Notes: generated from the letters alone by a model not told the origin. Positions 5,056-12,989 are shown, counted from the stretch's first letter. The stretch: 17,463 nt of DNA from a bacterium Ga0077546 (GCA_001464165.1 LNEX01000294.1:1-17463); one strand, 5' to 3'. Numbers and translations: made by a program.

Positions 5056-7242
5056 TTAGTGTACAACGAGAACACCCATCAATTGATTTTCATTCAATAG
5101 AGGAGCGGCAATTAATGATTGGGAGCCAACTGTGTTGAGGTATTCACTAAAGGCGGCACAGCGCAGGTCGCCTGAGACTTGATTGATCACTGAAAGCGAG
5201 GCTGGCAAAGTCTCAAATGTGAGTTTAGTTAGGGCATCAACTTCGACATGAATATCAGCTTCGGCCTGGCTAATTGTCTGGCTTAGAGCAATGCCTAGTA
5301 CTGAGTTGCCAGCATCTGTGACAATACTATTGACTCGGGCATTAGGATGAAAGTCGATGCTGCTGCCATAGAGGCTCAAACCTTTGCGACAATCTAGGCT
5401 TTCTTGGTGATGTTCGTGGGTAACAATTAGTGGCCCTTCTGCTCTTGGTTGGGCAATTTGTACACGATCGGCGCCTAGTGCTTTTGATAGCTCGCTAGTT
5501 ACTGTATCGAGAATAGTATCGACATCTAGGGAGGTACGTACAGATCTGACGATATGATTGATTAGTTGCTCTTTCTCAGCCAGTGTTTTGGCATGGCTGT
5601 ATAGTCGACCGTGGGCGATAGCTAGTGAAACTTGATTAGCCACAGCTTCTACCAGCTCTAACTCAGATGGAGACCAAGCTCTTACTTGATCGCATTGGTG
5701 TACTAAAATCAAGCCGAGAATATCATTAGCGCCTTTAGCGCCCTGAATTGGGCAGGCAATTAGGGTTTTGATTGAGCGCCAGTCAGCGGCATCAGTACTG
5801 TTGTCGCTGATAACTGGTACTTGCGGGAGGTTCTGGTTTTCTAAGACGTCTAGCCAGATAATCGAGCCTTGGTCGATGATACGACGCAATACATCGTTTT
5901 CTGAAATCAATACTTTGCGATTAGTTAGTGAGTTGCCATCGAACTCTTCGTTCCACCAAACATAGTCGAAGGATAGTTCATCATCTTCTATCTCATCGGT
6001 TTGATGAGTATCTATCAGGGCAAGGCAGCAGCGGCTGGCGTTGAGGTTTTGTCCTAGCTCCTTGACGGTGGTATTAAGAATCTCATCTAAGTCGAGGGAC
6101 TGTCTGACCGAATCTGAGATTCTGTTGACCATGTTCTTCTGGTCACGGTCTAGCTCTAATGTGTTGGCCATCTCATTAAAGGCACGTGCCAATAGTCCTA
6201 GTTCGTCACTAGACTTCACTTCTACCCGCTTCGAGAAGTCACCTTTTCCTAGTGATAGAGCTTCCCTTACCAAGCCATTGATGGTTTTTGTGAAATGCGA
6301 GGTAGCCGAGTAAGCCAAGACAAATGAGATGCCAACGGCACATGCTGCTAGTGAGACCATCAAAATTAGCCAGTCATGAGCAGTTCCATATATAGTGCTG
6401 GTGGGCAGACCTACTGTCAATTGCCAATTGGTGTTGGGTACATGGTCAAAAGCATAGGCGCGCGGAGTCGGGTCAGCAATTCCAATTGCTTCTAGTGTGC
6501 CTCTTTCCTTATTAGAAGCTGCCTGAACAGTCTTGGCATGCGAGAAATCCTTGCCTTGCCAGAAGTCGTTTTCTATGGTGCGAGCAATTACTCTTTTTTC
6601 ACTGTCAACCACAGCAATCACAGCACTTGATTGATCGTCCAAACCGGTTAAGCCGCTGAATAAATTGAGAACGGCTTTGGGATCGATGACTGCAATCAGC
6701 TGAGCCTTGACTTGACCATTTTGAAGCACTGGTGCGGAAGCGAAAAGGTAAGAGTGGCCATGATTATCGAAAACGGTCGCTTGCCCCATGGCTGCCTTGC
6801 CAGTGGCCCTAGTTGAGGCCAAGAGTTTTGCCATGGCCTTCGTTTCAGCTAGGCTTTTTGCCGCGCCATGGTTGTCTCTCTCCGCTTGAGCGAATATTTG
6901 CCCACCGCTGGGGGATGTTAGAAACAATTTGCTCCATGATGGTTGGGCCACAAGAGCAGTTGAAAGAGTTTTATTTGTCTCCAGGTTAGAGGCCAGAGAA
7001 CCTTTTGCGCTCAAAGACGCTAGAGCAGAAAGAGAATGAAGTTGAGATTCTATCCAGTTTGATACTGTGCGCACGCCTGTGGCTGCTTGCAGAGTCGTGG
7101 CGCGCTCTGCTTCAAGCTTGAGTGTGCGGTATTCTTTGAATAGTGAAAAACTCCCAATGGCAAGCAGAGGCGCAGCTACACCGAGGCAGAGTATTACCAT
7201 TCGGGTGCGGATATTCAGTCTTACTTTTCCGCTACTTAGCAC
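5056..7242 (-). CDS. Cache-HAMP-GAF-GAF sensor, N-terminal part of a diguanylate cyclase cut by TAA
   Basis: This encodes 728 residues from GTG at 7242; an ATG 14 codons later is the alternative start. TM1 is at about 14-33 after a basic N-terminus. Residues 40-288 form a periplasmic Cache-like sensor domain. TM2 is at about 290-311. A HAMP linker runs 312-365 (the SSDELGLLARAFNEM signature). GAF1 spans about 371-555, and GAF2 starts at about 563 and is truncated at 728. The stop TAA at 5056-5058 falls inside GAF2. GAF1 reads LVHQCDQVRAWS at the same place, while here the frame gives VVH-stop-CENQRQWS and continues to a full GGDEF domain. The intact protein would be about 955 residues. As encoded, sensing and output are separated. 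It could be a recent nonsense mutation (CAA to TAA is one transition), a sequence error, or a readthrough site. Confidence 0.82.
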   Translation of the reverse strand: MLSSGKVRLNIRTRMVILCLGVAAPLLAIGSFSLFKEYRTLKLEAERATTLQAATGVRTVSNWIESQLHSLSALASLSAKGSLASNLETNKTLSTALVAQPSWSKLFLTSPSGGQIFAQAERDNHGAAKSLAETKAMAKLLASTRATGKAAMGQATVFDNHGHSYLFASAPVLQNGQVKAQLIAVIDPKAVLNLFSGLTGLDDQSSAVIAVVDSEKRVIARTIENDFWQGKDFSHAKTVQAASNKERGTLEAIGIADPTPRAYAFDHVPNTNWQLTVGLPTSTIYGTAHDWLILMVSLAACAVGISFVLAYSATSHFTKTINGLVREALSLGKGDFSKRVEVKSSDELGLLARAFNEMANTLELDRDQKNMVNRISDSVRQSLDLDEILNTTVKELGQNLNASRCCLALIDTHQTDEIEDDELSFDYVWWNEEFDGNSLTNRKVLISENDVLRRIIDQGSIIWLDVLENQNLPQVPVISDNSTDAADWRSIKTLIACPIQGAKGANDILGLILVHQCDQVRAWSPSELELVEAVANQVSLAIAHGRLYSHAKTLAEKEQLINHIVRSVRTSLDVDTILDTVTSELSKALGADRVQIAQPRAEGPLIVTHEHHQESLDCRKGLSLYGSSIDFHPNARVNSIVTDAGNSVLGIALSQTISQAEADIHVEVDALTKLTFETLPASLSVINQVSGDLRCAAFSEYLNTVGSQSLIAAPLLNENQLMGVLVVH

Positions 7243-7289
7243 GCTTTTGCCAGGTCCTCTAAAAGTATTTTGGGATTCCTGCTCACTGC

Positions 7290-7295
7290 ATTATA
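7290..7295 (-). promoter_or_regulatory. Possible -10 box for the sensor/diguanylate cyclase gene
   Basis: Reading the minus strand, TATAAT occupies 7295-7290, about 48 bases before the GTG at 7242, in an AT-rich spacer. The -35 region (CTTTCC at 17 bases) is poor, so the promoter would need an activator, or may not be real. The 110-base spacer has no hairpin-plus-T-run terminator for the upstream gene. Confidence 0.35.
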
Positions 7296-7352
7296 GGCTT
7301 TATATAAAAAGAGGAAAGGGATTTTTCGTATTACCCGCAAAGAAATTTTCAC

Positions 7353-8504
7353 CTAGATTTTTAAAACCAGGTCACTATCTGCATTTTGTGAAGCGCTATG
7401 CTTTGTTAGCGCCAGAATTTCTCCATAGGTTTTCTCGATGTTTAGGGGCACGTTGTCTTTGAGATCAAAATCGAGGCCCAGGTGCATGGCTACCATTATT
7501 TCCTGTGCTGCTTGCTCTTTCTTTCCTTGAGCCAGATAGGCATCAACTCTGACCATTCTTGCTGTTAAACAAGCATCTTCAAATTCGAGAGCGCGATCAC
7601 AGAGGTTGAGACTTTTTACTGTTTCGCCAGCGGCAAATGCGGCACAAGCAGCAGCTGCAAGTAAGCTCGCTCGCAACTCGCCGTCAACGCCCTCATACTC
7701 AGAAGTTTGAATGAAACCAGCTTTGCTTGCTACATACTGCCTTTGGCGAAAAGCTAACAATGCTTTGAGAAAGGAGGCATGCATGCTGTCAGGAAAATTG
7801 TGCTGCAAGTGCTTGAGCATTTTTCTTGATTGCCTTCCTAGGCCTGCTTTGGCATAAAGCAAACCAAGTTGCAGCGTGGCATTGGCGTCATTTTGGTGTT
7901 CATGCCAACGGGACAGTTGCTCTTTGAGTTCTCTAGAACCGTGGGGTCTACTCAGATCTGAAAACCACATGCGCAAGTGCGAATTGCTGAGACAGGCAAC
8001 GAACGCCACTGCCAGAGATGCATGAGTCAGCAGGTAAGGGGTGAGGATACTTTGGTGCAAATTCAAATTAGTAGGGGCGATACTACTTATAGTGCCTGAT
8101 AACATCAAGGCTGGGTGCAAAATGAAATTTAAACCAAGGGTAAAGACAATGGAGTAGCCCAAAAAAGTAGCAAGAAAGGGATGAGGGCGCATTACTAATG
8201 CTGGTATCAAAAATAGGGCGAAAAGTATCTGTAGAATTTCACCTGAATAGTTTGAGAATGATTTGAGAGCAGAAATATCACCCGCGCGCCAGTCAATCAA
8301 GATCAAGAAAGGAAGAACGAGAAAGAGTACTAAGCGCCAAGCGAACGCTCTGTCATCATCGTTCAGTGTTTCTTTAGTCAATCGGTGGCGTTCTGTCCAA
8401 AGTCTTATGGAAGTATCGGCTGCCAGCATGACTGCCAGCGCCACTAGGCACAAAGAAGCGAAGGGATGGCAGAGGAGCTGTTGGGCGACTGCGCTGAGAT
8501 TCAA
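7353..8504 (-). CDS. Membrane TPR protein, probable catalytically dead M50 paralogue
   Basis: This encodes 383 residues from TTG at 8502-8504, with AAGG eight bases upstream. An N-terminal half with several TM segments (about 16-30, 57-71, 88-107, 111-130, 155-172) is followed by a TPR-like helical half (about 190-380). It resembles the adjacent M50 protein at 8577-9785. DR at 51-52 and LP at 64-65 align without gaps with DR and LP of that protein. Residues 88-181 align with its residues 107-200 without a gap (20 identities counted by eye, including GxxxQ, Y, F, P, and the closing RxWF). At the catalytic site HEIGH is replaced by DWRAG (71-75), about 28 residues that follow it are missing, and the downstream Asp pair is replaced by serines (140-141). 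A role as a non-catalytic partner or adaptor of the neighbouring protease is inference. Confidence 0.75.
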   Translation of the reverse strand: MNLSAVAQQLLCHPFASLCLVALAVMLAADTSIRLWTERHRLTKETLNDDDRAFAWRLVLFLVLPFLILIDWRAGDISALKSFSNYSGEILQILFALFLIPALVMRPHPFLATFLGYSIVFTLGLNFILHPALMLSGTISSIAPTNLNLHQSILTPYLLTHASLAVAFVACLSNSHLRMWFSDLSRPHGSRELKEQLSRWHEHQNDANATLQLGLLYAKAGLGRQSRKMLKHLQHNFPDSMHASFLKALLAFRQRQYVASKAGFIQTSEYEGVDGELRASLLAAAACAAFAAGETVKSLNLCDRALEFEDACLTARMVRVDAYLAQGKKEQAAQEIMVAMHLGLDFDLKDNVPLNIEKTYGEILALTKHSASQNADSDLVLKI

Positions 8505-8576
8505 AATGGATGCCTTTGTTGGTAATCTGCAGGGTGTGATTATAAGAGGTAATCTACTGACAAGCCTGAGAGAAAT

Positions 8577-9785
8577 TTATTGCTTGGCCCTGGTTCGGTT
8601 ACGAATGGCGTTAATCTCTTGTTGCACCATCGAGCCTAGCATGGGGTCGAGCCAAGTTAGCGCCTCTTTACCGGCTCGTTGATTGTTTTGGCAGAGTAAG
8701 AGTTCAGCCTCCGCATCCTTTAAAAGTTCGGCTTTGATAAGTGTTACACCGAGGTAGTAATGAGGGTCGGCCAGGCTGCTGTCCGTAATGGCCGCTTGCT
8801 TATACGATTTTAAGACTTCATGCCAGTCGGGCTTTGCTGCCCGAGAATTCTCTATCTGCTGCGCTTGACAATGGCCGCAAGCCATCCAGGCTCTGGCCAT
8901 CAGCACCTGGTCTGAGCAGCTACTATCTGTGATTTCTTTAAAACATAAGATAGCGCTCTCGAAGCGACCTTTACTCTGATGTATGTATCCCCGCAAGAGC
9001 CAAACATCCATCAACTGACTATCTAGTTCTTGTACCTTGTCGAGAGTCTTTTCACATAGACGATCGAGTCCGACGAAGTAATATTGCCAGGCTACTGAGA
9101 GATAGTTAATAGCATCGTTCTCTTGCTGTGCCCGCGCCAGTACTTTCGAAAATTCTTTGTACCATGCTGGTCTAGTCTTTTTTACGAACCAAAGACGACC
9201 GGTTGTGCTAAAAAACGTGAAGAGGAAAAGAGCGATAAGTATAAGATGCACGATACCAGTGATGGTGGTGATTTGAAGATTTGGTTGGCCATAGATCATG
9301 GCGAAATCGTCATTCCAAGCTGTCAACGAAAGCAGTGGATAGCCAATCAAGCAGGCTAGTCCGTTGAAAATATAAAAGTAGACGCTGAGTGCCACTAGCG
9401 CTGGTGAAGTTTCAATTAGAGCTAGCCCCAGAGCAAAGAAGCATGTAGCCAGCTGAAAGAGATTGCCAGCCAAAGCAATAATGTAGTGCTGAAAGGGGGT
9501 GAGCTTGCCGTCTATGACGACTTCGCCCCAGAAAATACTCCAGTGAAAGGCTGTCACTGTTGCACCAAAATAGCGCGCTGCTAAAGCGTGACCAATCTCA
9601 TGAAAAAGCACCACCATTGGTAGCAATACGAAAAAGGCAAACTGCTTTAATAAGTTGCGGTCTTTGATCGTCAGATCTTCATCAAAAAGAGTACCGAAAT
9701 TTTCTACGACGCACTTTACTGTATAAATTGAAACAGGCAGAGTAACAATGCCTAAGATGTAGTGAGAGATAAGCTGCCAGTCCAT
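8577..9785 (-). CDS. M50-family membrane metalloprotease with C-terminal TPR repeats
   Basis: This encodes 402 residues. The zinc motif HEIGH (62-66) sits in a TM helix, in the FHEIGHALAARYFGA context of site-2-type proteases. A later TM region carries N141, P150 and a WNDD segment (157-160) that can supply the third ligand where the family has its NxxP...DG motif. TM segments run at about 8-27, 48-72, 100-123, 128-155 and 175-195. From about 215 to 395 the protein is soluble and helical with TPR-like pairs (for example VWLLRGYIHQSKGRFESAIL and DPHYYLGVTLIKAELLKDAE). The family cuts membrane-embedded substrates; the TPRs probably recruit partners. It starts 8 bases after the tatC stop, so translational coupling is likely, and the next gene is its apparent inactive paralogue. 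Substrate unknown. Confidence 0.85.
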   Translation of the reverse strand: MDWQLISHYILGIVTLPVSIYTVKCVVENFGTLFDEDLTIKDRNLLKQFAFFVLLPMVVLFHEIGHALAARYFGATVTAFHWSIFWGEVVIDGKLTPFQHYIIALAGNLFQLATCFFALGLALIETSPALVALSVYFYIFNGLACLIGYPLLSLTAWNDDFAMIYGQPNLQITTITGIVHLILIALFLFTFFSTTGRLWFVKKTRPAWYKEFSKVLARAQQENDAINYLSVAWQYYFVGLDRLCEKTLDKVQELDSQLMDVWLLRGYIHQSKGRFESAILCFKEITDSSCSDQVLMARAWMACGHCQAQQIENSRAAKPDWHEVLKSYKQAAITDSSLADPHYYLGVTLIKAELLKDAEAELLLCQNNQRAGKEALTWLDPMLGSMVQQEINAIRNRTRAKQ

Positions 9786-9793
9786 ACTCTAAA

Positions 9794-10663
9794 TTATTTT
9801 CCAAAAAGTTTGAGCAGAATGATCGACACAAAGTAGAGACCAGTAAGGGCGGCGGTGACAATTAGCATCGAAAAAGCGGTTGGGTCTGGCGTTAGTACGC
9901 ATGCCACCATGCCGCTGCCGAAAACAGCATAACGCCAAACTTTTTGCAGCTGCTGTGATGTGACCAGCCCTGCCATAGCCAGGGTAAAAATGACAATTGG
10001 TATCTGAAAGCAAAGGCCCATGTAGAGCAAAATTGAGCAAACTAGAGAGATGTAATAATCAAGCCTTTGATTGATTGGTGATATGCCTTGGCTAAAATTA
10101 CCAAAGAAGTTAAGCATTGGTGGAAGCAAGCAATAGTAAGCAAATATTGCACCACAGCAGAACAAAATTGGGCTGCCGAAAACAACCGGAGAGACTATTC
10201 GCTTCTCTTGCTTGGTTAGACCTGGAGCTACAAAGCGACCAATTTCAAAGAGTATGAATGGTGAGGCGAAGATCAATGCCAAATAAGATGTTACTTTGAA
10301 AAACACCAGCAATGGTTCTTCTATCGACAGAGCCTGGAATTCCATATTGCCTGCCGGTTTTTGCAGAATTCGCAGTACGTCTTTTGTCAAAAATAGAGCA
10401 CTTATAAAGGCTGCTGCCAGGTAGCCAACACTGCGCATTATGCGCCATCTAAGCTCGTCAAGGTGCTCAACCACAGTCATAGTATGAGGGTCGTGTGCTT
10501 CTGGAGCTTGAGCTAATTCGGCAGTTTCTAGACTGGGCAAGGCTTTGCTCGATTGTAAGTCGCCGTCGGTGTCCGGCGCGCTAGCTGATGTAATAGCGTG
10601 AAACTTACTGCCTGAAAGATCAGGTTCGAAATTTGTATCAGGATTCTGTTCGTTGTCGGCCAT
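9794..10663 (-). CDS. tatC: Sec-independent (Tat) translocase subunit TatC
   Basis: This encodes 289 residues. TatC is the polytopic receptor that recognises twin-arginine signal peptides and works with TatA/B to export folded proteins. The conserved N-terminal motif EHLDELRWRI is at 66-75 and six TM helices follow. FASPFILFEIGRFVAPGL is in the middle and the LTPDPT motif lies between TM5 and TM6. Ahead of the TatC core there is an acidic, low-complexity extension of about 60 residues, which is unusual; an internal ATG just before TVVEHLDEL would give a product of normal length. The start at 10663 is 5 bases after the methyltransferase stop, and no tatA gene lies in the window. The M50 protease follows at 8 bases. 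Confidence 0.95.
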   Translation of the reverse strand: MADNEQNPDTNFEPDLSGSKFHAITSASAPDTDGDLQSSKALPSLETAELAQAPEAHDPHTMTVVEHLDELRWRIMRSVGYLAAAFISALFLTKDVLRILQKPAGNMEFQALSIEEPLLVFFKVTSYLALIFASPFILFEIGRFVAPGLTKQEKRIVSPVVFGSPILFCCGAIFAYYCLLPPMLNFFGNFSQGISPINQRLDYYISLVCSILLYMGLCFQIPIVIFTLAMAGLVTSQQLQKVWRYAVFGSGMVACVLTPDPTAFSMLIVTAALTGLYFVSIILLKLFGK

Positions 10664-10668
10664 TCTTT

Positions 10669-11490
10669 TTAACCGGTGGTAATTGTTCTTTTTGCCTTTT
10701 GTATATGGAAGAGCACCACACTGGCTGCCACAGCAACATTGAGTGATTCTACCTGGGGGGCGATCTCAATGTGTGCTGTTTTTGTTGTTATAGCATCAGC
10801 TTCAGCTGTTAGACCATTACCTTCGTTGCCGAGAACGATTGCTACCTTCTTGCCATATTCTAGGGTCGTAAATGACTCTTTTGCTTCGGGATTGAGGGCA
10901 ATAATGTCAAAATCTGCTTTCTTTAGGCTAACTAAGATGTCTTCGATATTTTCGCCGCTAGATATCGGCAAGTCGAAGAGAGCGCCCATGGCTGAGCGCA
11001 CTACCTTAGGATTATAGAGATCTACAGACCCTCTACTCAAGATCAGGGCACTGGCACCAAAGGCCAGTGAGCTTCTGATGATAGTACCTAAATTACCGGG
11101 ATCTTGAAGATTTTCGCAGAGCACCACTGTTAATGGTTGGTTTGGGTCGAGAGCATCTAGTAGTTCACTAGTGCTGCCTCTCGGCTTGGTCTTGGCTATG
11201 GCTACTACATTGCAAGGTGAAGTAGTTGTGCTCAATGTCTTAAACAAAGAAGAATCAACTACATTTAACTCGATCAAATTGTCGTCAAAAGTCTCAGAGA
11301 AGCCCCTTTCAAAGTAGGCGGCATCCATTACTACAGCTTCAATTTCTATGTCTTTGCTAAAGGCCTCAAGCAAGACTTTTTCGCCCTCAATAAGGAAAAG
11401 CCCGGCTTTGTGCCGGGCTTGCCGCTCATGAAGTGAGCGAATCCTTTTTAAGAGCGGATTTGAGCTTGAGGTGAGAGTGACAATTCTCAT
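10669..11490 (-). CDS. SpoU/TrmH-family RNA 2'-O-methyltransferase
   Basis: Starting at ATG 11490 the product is 273 residues. I prefer this to the GTG two codons earlier because CTGGAG is 5 bases before the ATG and overlaps the GTG. An N-terminal substrate-binding domain (about 1-100, beginning with TSSSNPLLKRIRSL) precedes a SPOUT knot domain. Motif 1 is ENLQDPGNLGTIIRSS (N133, catalytic R139), motif 2 is VLGNEGNGL, and motif 3 is ESLNVAVAASVVLF. The family methylates the 2'-hydroxyl of rRNA or tRNA using S-adenosylmethionine. The position right after rplT is common for this type and favours an rRNA target, but RlmB-like, TrmH-like and TsnR-like members cannot be separated by eye. Confidence 0.92.
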   Translation of the reverse strand: MRIVTLTSSSNPLLKRIRSLHERQARHKAGLFLIEGEKVLLEAFSKDIEIEAVVMDAAYFERGFSETFDDNLIELNVVDSSLFKTLSTTTSPCNVVAIAKTKPRGSTSELLDALDPNQPLTVVLCENLQDPGNLGTIIRSSLAFGASALILSRGSVDLYNPKVVRSAMGALFDLPISSGENIEDILVSLKKADFDIIALNPEAKESFTTLEYGKKVAIVLGNEGNGLTAEADAITTKTAHIEIAPQVESLNVAVAASVVLFHIQKAKRTITTG

Positions 11491-11505
11491 GATCACTCCA
11501 GTGTC

Positions 11506-11871
11506 TTATTTGCTCGCAGCAACCGCTTTTTTTGCTGATTCAGCTAGCTTAGTGAAAGCTTCTTTGTTAGTGACAGCCAGTTCAGCAAGCATCTTGCGAT
11601 TAACTTGAATTTCAGCTCTCTTCAGACCGTTCATCATAACGCTGTAGCTCATACCATGTATTCTGGCTGCAGCATTGATTCTGGCGATCCAGAGGCTTCT
11701 GAAATCTCTTTTTCTTTTCTTACGGTCACGGTAGGCATTCTTCCAGGCTTGCATAACTGCTTGGTTGGCAGCGATGAATATCTTGGATTTTGAACCGCGG
11801 AAACCCTTAGCGTACTTGAGGATTTTCTTGTGACGTTTTTGGAGGACGTTGCCTCTTTTTACTCTTGGCAT
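11506..11871 (-). CDS. rplT: 50S ribosomal protein L20
   Basis: This encodes 121 residues, basic, with the L20 signatures [25 protein letters not shown] and [19 protein letters not shown]20 is an early assembly protein binding 23S rRNA, and in other bacteria it represses its own operon. A good ribosome-binding site (AAGGAG) lies 7 bases before the ATG. The 117-base spacer to rpmI is long for genes in one operon and could hold a regulatory leader, although I found no convincing stem in it. The methyltransferase gene begins 15 bases downstream. Confidence 0.98.
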   Translation of the reverse strand: MPRVKRGNVLQKRHKKILKYAKGFRGSKSKIFIAANQAVMQAWKNAYRDRKKRKRDFRSLWIARINAAARIHGMSYSVMMNGLKRAEIQVNRKMLAELAVTNKEAFTKLAESAKKAVAASK

Positions 11872-11988
11872 TTTGCTCCTTCTTCTCTCGAAGTGAAAGT
11901 TTTACTGCTGCTCTCTTTTGGAGATCAACATCAGCCGGTCGTCGGAGAGGAGTAATCCCGTGGACCTGACCTTGGACTTATTTGTGAT

Positions 11989-12198
11989 TTAACGCAAATA
12001 TTTTCTGTAAGGGAACATGGACAGTACGTGCTCCTCAATATCAGGATGCACACCTGTAGTTCCTCGCAAATTGCGTTTTACTTTGGCGCTTTTCCACTCA
12101 TTCAAGTGGCGTGAACCAGCTTGAGTGCGCATTACTTTACCGGTTCCAGTGATCTTGAAACGGCGAGCGGCAGCCTTGTTGGTTTTCATCTTAGGCAT
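11989..12198 (-). CDS. rpmI: 50S ribosomal protein L35
   Basis: This encodes 69 residues, very basic. The beginning [20 protein letters not shown] and the [16 protein letters not shown] segment are characteristic of L35. It lies between infC and rplT in the conserved IF3-L35-L20 order. No strong Shine-Dalgarno is visible before the ATG. The hairpin-rich spacer upstream (12199-12288) may therefore control its translation, as L20 does in Escherichia coli. Confidence 0.98.
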   Translation of the reverse strand: MPKMKTNKAAARRFKITGTGKVMRTQAGSRHLNEWKSAKVKRNLRGTTGVHPDIEEHVLSMFPYRKYLR

Positions 12199-12235
12199 TT
12201 CGGTTCTACTCTTAGTGAAAGATACAAATTACAGG

Positions 12236-12286
12236 CGCCTTAGAGGCGATTCCGAAGCTTACTTACTGGTATCAGCTAGCTGATAC
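12236..12286 (-). promoter_or_regulatory. Two hairpins in the infC-rpmI spacer, candidate ribosomal-protein operator
   Basis: Two bases after the infC stop is a perfect 18-bp palindrome, GTATCAGCTAGCTGATAC (12269-12286), able to form a 7-bp stem with a four-base loop. A second stem, CGCCT with AGGCG around a three-base loop, is at 12236-12248. Neither is followed by a T-run, so they are not terminators. In Escherichia coli L20 represses rpmI through structures in this same spacer; assigning that role here is inference. Confidence 0.5.
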
Positions 12287-12288
12287 AG

Positions 12289-12852
12289 TTAAGCAGGCGA
12301 TTTGCCCCTTGAAGGAAGGGGCGAAAGAATCATGATAACACTCTTGCCCTCTAGTTTGGCTTCTCTGTCAATCAAACATAAATCTTTCAGGGCTTCGGCG
12401 TAACGATTCATCAGGTCGATAGCCATGTCAGCATGCTGCATCTCGCGTCCACGCAGGAGAATCAGCACTTTTATCTTGTCGCCTTCAATTAAGAACTTTT
12501 GCGCACTGCGTAACTTCACATCAAAATCGTGGTTCTCGATTTTGTAGCGCATCTTGATTTCTTTGACATCTTGGATGTGATGCTTCTTCTTTGTTTCGCG
12601 TGCGCGCTTTTCTAATTCAAACTTATGACGGCCATAGTCAAGAATACGTGCTACAGGCGGGTTAGCATCGGGCTGAACTAGTAAAAGATCTAGACCTTTT
12701 TCTTTGGCCGCAGCTAGAGCCTCACGAGTAGGCACAATTCCCAGCTGACTACCATCCTCATCAATGAGCCTGACTTCACGATCGCGAATGCGCTCGTTTA
12801 GAGGGGGAAGGTCTCGTCTTGCGTCCGGACGACGGGGATCGATTGTGCTCAA
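12289..12852 (-). CDS. infC: Translation initiation factor IF-3
   Basis: This encodes 187 residues. IF-3 binds the 30S subunit, keeps subunits apart and proofreads the start codon. The N-domain has LNERIRDREVRLIDEDGSQ and the RILDYGRHKFE linker region. The C-domain has KEIKMRYKIENHDFDVKLR and KVLILLRGREMQHADMAIDL. The only sensible start is TTG (12850-12852), with GAGG five bases upstream; no ATG occurs in the conserved N-terminus and an in-frame stop lies just upstream. A non-AUG start is a known autoregulatory feature of infC in other bacteria (AUU in Escherichia coli). It lies 54 bases downstream of tRNA-Leu. Confidence 0.97.
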   Translation of the reverse strand: MSTIDPRRPDARRDLPPLNERIRDREVRLIDEDGSQLGIVPTREALAAAKEKGLDLLLVQPDANPPVARILDYGRHKFELEKRARETKKKHHIQDVKEIKMRYKIENHDFDVKLRSAQKFLIEGDKIKVLILLRGREMQHADMAIDLMNRYAEALKDLCLIDREAKLEGKSVIMILSPLPSRGKSPA

Positions 12853-12906
12853 GCGTACCTCGTGTATCTATCAAGTATTAAATAATAGACAAGTAATAAT
12901 AAAGTC

Positions 12907-12989
12907 TGCCGAAGGGGGGACTTGAACCCCCAAGAGATTGCTCTCACTACGACCTGAACGTAGCGTGTTTGCCATTTCACCACTTCGGC
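12907..12989 (-). tRNA. tRNA-Leu, anticodon CAG
   Basis: On the minus strand the acceptor arms GCCGAAG (12989-12983) and CTTCGGC (12914-12908) pair perfectly. The anticodon stem CTACG/CGTAG closes the loop TTCAGGT, giving anticodon CAG (reads CUG). The T-arm is GGGGG-TTCAAGT-CCCCC. A long variable arm (around TGAGAGCAATCTC) marks the class II type expected of tRNA-Leu. The discriminator base is A and the 3' CCA is not encoded, since GAC follows. The gene sits between rpsR and infC, facing the same way, and may be processed from a shared transcript. Confidence 0.96.

Noticed and set aside
5014..5058. Reinitiation at the TAATG overlapping the stop
   Set aside because: The ATG formed by TAATG is in a different frame and meets a stop within nine codons, so it cannot produce the GGDEF part.
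5056..5058. TAA reassigned to glutamine in this organism
   Set aside because: Other genes in the window end at TAA with correct family lengths (rplT, infC, tatC, mazF), so a general reassignment is not supported.
7067..7462. 131-residue plus-strand frame spanning the sensor gene start and spacer
   Set aside because: It is antisense to two real genes, with no motif or ribosome-binding site.
12853..12906. Promoter for infC between tRNA-Leu and infC (TTGTCT and TAGATA on the minus strand)
   Set aside because: A start from this -10 would fall inside the ribosome-binding site, so the match is probably chance.
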